Source of the DNA: Candidatus Poribacteria bacterium | Lineage (GTDB): Bacteria; Poribacteria; WGA-4E; UBA9662 | DNA length: 35,395 nucleotides | NCBI GenBank assembly: GCA_012963885.1 | Contig: DTUY01000150.1 | Coordinates: 1-35,395, forward strand | Direction of reading: 5' to 3' | The notes under the pieces: model-generated | Told to the model about the DNA's origin: nothing | The model's input: only the letters and a program-made list of their open reading frames with translations | Databases searched by the model: none | Made by a program: the position numbers and the translations under genes | In this document: piece by piece, positions 34,203-35,395 of the stretch | How positions within the stretch are numbered: position 1 is the stretch's first letter | Layout: each line of letters begins with the position of its first letter

Positions 34203-34961
34203 TCAAAACTCATAGACTTCAGATCGATGGCTACCAACTTTGTGTCGACACAGGTCCTGAAGCTCTTTTGGCATCCGTTCAAACACCTCAGGGAAAACCG
34301 GTTGGTGACCACCTTCACGTGCGCAGTTCCACCAAGCTGGGTAATAAGCGATATTTAATGCCATTCGATGATGATCCTGACTTATGTTGGGACCATTGGT
34401 ATGCCAAACGCCGCCATGCCATAACACCACTGATCCGCGACGGCCGACTATAGGATGGATACGTTTGTCATCAGGACTTAGTCCCATTGGGCTTCGCCTA
34501 GATTTATGGCTCATGGGCACAAAAACTGTCGCACCATTTTCTTCTGTGAAATCAGTTATCATCCAAATAGAATTAATTAACCATGGGACGTCCGGAAAAG
34601 GTTGTGGCAAATCGTGCGTAGAATCCACATGGATACCTCCCATTGGCGCGCTAGGCTTAATCCATTTCGTACAGGCTTCCCCCAATCGTGCATTTGGCCC
34701 TAGAAAATGGCGAACAACCTCAAGCACACGTGGATGAGCAATGCAGTCCCAACACATGTCGTCTTTATTGATGGTTCCGAAAAGCGTTTGATTGATTCCG
34801 CTAATTTCACCTGGGCTTTGTAAGTTCGAGTGGGAGTTGGGATCTTCATGTATCTGAAAGTATTTCTCCGCCATCCGATCGCAACGATCTGTTGGAATCG
34901 CGTCCTCTATTAAACAGTAACCATAAACGTTCAAGTGCTCAATTGCTTCGCGTGATGACAT
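34203..34961 (-). CDS. PhyH (phytanoyl-CoA dioxygenase) family protein
   Basis: A 252-residue non-haem Fe(II)/2-oxoglutarate-dependent dioxygenase. The facial triad is visible as G-I-H111-V-D113 and W-H-G-G-V-W-H187-T-N-G, with the 2-oxoglutarate-binding Arg probably R199 in H-H-R-M-A-L-N-I. The surrounding G-A-T-V-F-V-P-M-S-H turn and G-R-R-G-S-V-V-L-W are typical of the family. Substrates range from phytanoyl-CoA to small hydroxylated metabolites, so the reaction cannot be specified. The ATG at 34961 is preceded by CAGG and GGGAG. It lies upstream of, and parallel to, Ldh_2 copy 3, which could act on a hydroxyacid product; this link is speculative. Confidence 0.9.
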   Translation of the reverse strand: MSSREAIEHLNVYGYCLIEDAIPTDRCDRMAEKYFQIHEDPNSHSNLQSPGEISGINQTLFGTINKDDMCWDCIAHPRVLEVVRHFLGPNARLGEACTKWIKPSAPMGGIHVDSTHDLPQPFPDVPWLINSIWMITDFTEENGATVFVPMSHKSRRSPMGLSPDDKRIHPIVGRRGSVVLWHGGVWHTNGPNISQDHHRMALNIAYYPAWWNCAREGGHQPVFPEVFERMPKELQDLCRHKVGSHRSEVYEF

Positions 34962-35224
34962 CCTGAATGCTCCCGTGATTTAATTATGAATCCACTCCGA
35001 CTTTTAAAAAACTGCGATTGGAACTCTGTTTTCAGACTAAGACCAAAAGCAAATGAAATCTTGTCAATTCAGCTGAAAAAGATAATTATTAACGACAAGT
35101 TTTATATGCCCCCGGTTTATGGCAAGCTTGCTCGCTGGCTGAACAGCAAGGAATCCCGTAAGACCATCGTTCATAGCCGAACTAATAGGGTTGTGTTTGG
35201 CACCTGTGTATGAAGAATAAAGGC

Positions 35225-35395
35225 TTTAGAGGGATCCCCGGCTTTGTTGAATAGAATGTAACCAACCTTTAGCCCAAGTAGCAGCGTCTTTCAATTCTCC
35301 GTTACCTCCAACACTGCTTCGTTTCCTTTTCCTTCATCGAATAACCAGGTACCAATGAGACCTGCCTCACTTTGAGCAGCGAACATAGATGTTAT
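35225..35395 (-). pseudogene. Second degraded LamG-domain gene, running off the right edge
   Basis: Read from the right edge, the minus strand gives the end of a signal peptide (S-M-F-A-A-Q-S-E-A) and a LamG start (G-L-I-G-T-W-L-F-D-E-G-K-G-N-E-A). After that point the matching sequence, G-G-N-G-E-L-K-D-A-A-T-W-A-K-G-W, continues in a different frame and soon reaches a stop. The 5' end is outside the window. The preceding 34986-35213 interval has only an unrecognised 75-codon plus-strand frame. Confidence 0.65.

Noticed and set aside
34986..35213. 75-codon plus-strand open frame that could be a transposase scrap
   Set aside because: No recognisable motif or ribosome-binding site; left as unannotated intergenic sequence.

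Overview
The window looks like part of a bacterial genome or metagenome bin from a marine, probably host-associated heterotroph. Candidatus Poribacteria or a neighbouring phylum is my best guess. It rests on gene content: secreted LamG proteins ending in a K/R-L-x-x-x-W-G-x-I/L-K tail, a DUF6785-like membrane protein, three malate/L-lactate dehydrogenase (Ldh_2) paralogues, a PhyH dioxygenase, Gfo/Idh oxidoreductases and a type I sulfatase. No rRNA, tRNA, CRISPR array or phage module was seen.

Layout. 1-3304: end of a polytopic membrane protein, a TPR gene fused abruptly to the inside of a frameshifted flagellin gene, then a strong terminator. 3444-4826: sulfatase. 4835-10106 (minus): a 2-oxoacid dehydrogenase operon in the order E2, E3, fused E1alpha-beta; E2 and E1 both carry N-terminal lesions. 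10328-13390 (plus): Gfo/Idh dehydrogenase, creatininase-fold hydrolase and enolase-superfamily enzyme, a probable catabolic operon, followed by a DUF123 protein. 14022-23061 (minus): Aas-like acyl-activating enzyme, GH95-like glycosidase, mannonate dehydratase, DUF6785-like membrane protein and a second Gfo/Idh enzyme. 23387-25618 (minus): LamG lipid/cell-surface-type secreted protein and an Ldh_2 enzyme. 25936-28034 (plus): PLP-dependent desulfhydrase/sulfo-lyase-like enzyme and a second Ldh_2 enzyme. 28341-30579: VOC protein and, on the minus strand, a xylulokinase-like kinase. 31021-35395: degraded LamG genes, a methyltransferase, an internally deleted IS5-like transposase, a third Ldh_2 enzyme and a PhyH dioxygenase.

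How the genes may work together. Most intact genes fit the breakdown of glycans, sugar acids and small hydroxyacids: sulfatase and GH95-like glycosidase release sugars; Gfo/Idh enzymes, mannonate dehydratase, the enolase-superfamily enzyme and the FGGY kinase process them; Ldh_2 enzymes interconvert 2-hydroxy and 2-oxo acids. Two sub-modules deserve testing: a dehydrogenase-hydrolase-dehydratase set (10328-13390) resembling cyclitol ring opening, and a PLP-lyase/Ldh_2 pair (25936-28034) that fits cysteate/sulfolactate use.

A second theme is gene decay. A TPR-flagellin junction, a flagellin frameshift, an E1 N-terminal frameshift, a TGA at a conserved Trp codon in E2, at least two broken LamG genes and a gutted transposase sit among long intact genes. 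This suggests ongoing pseudogenisation, although consensus errors cannot be excluded from the sequence alone.
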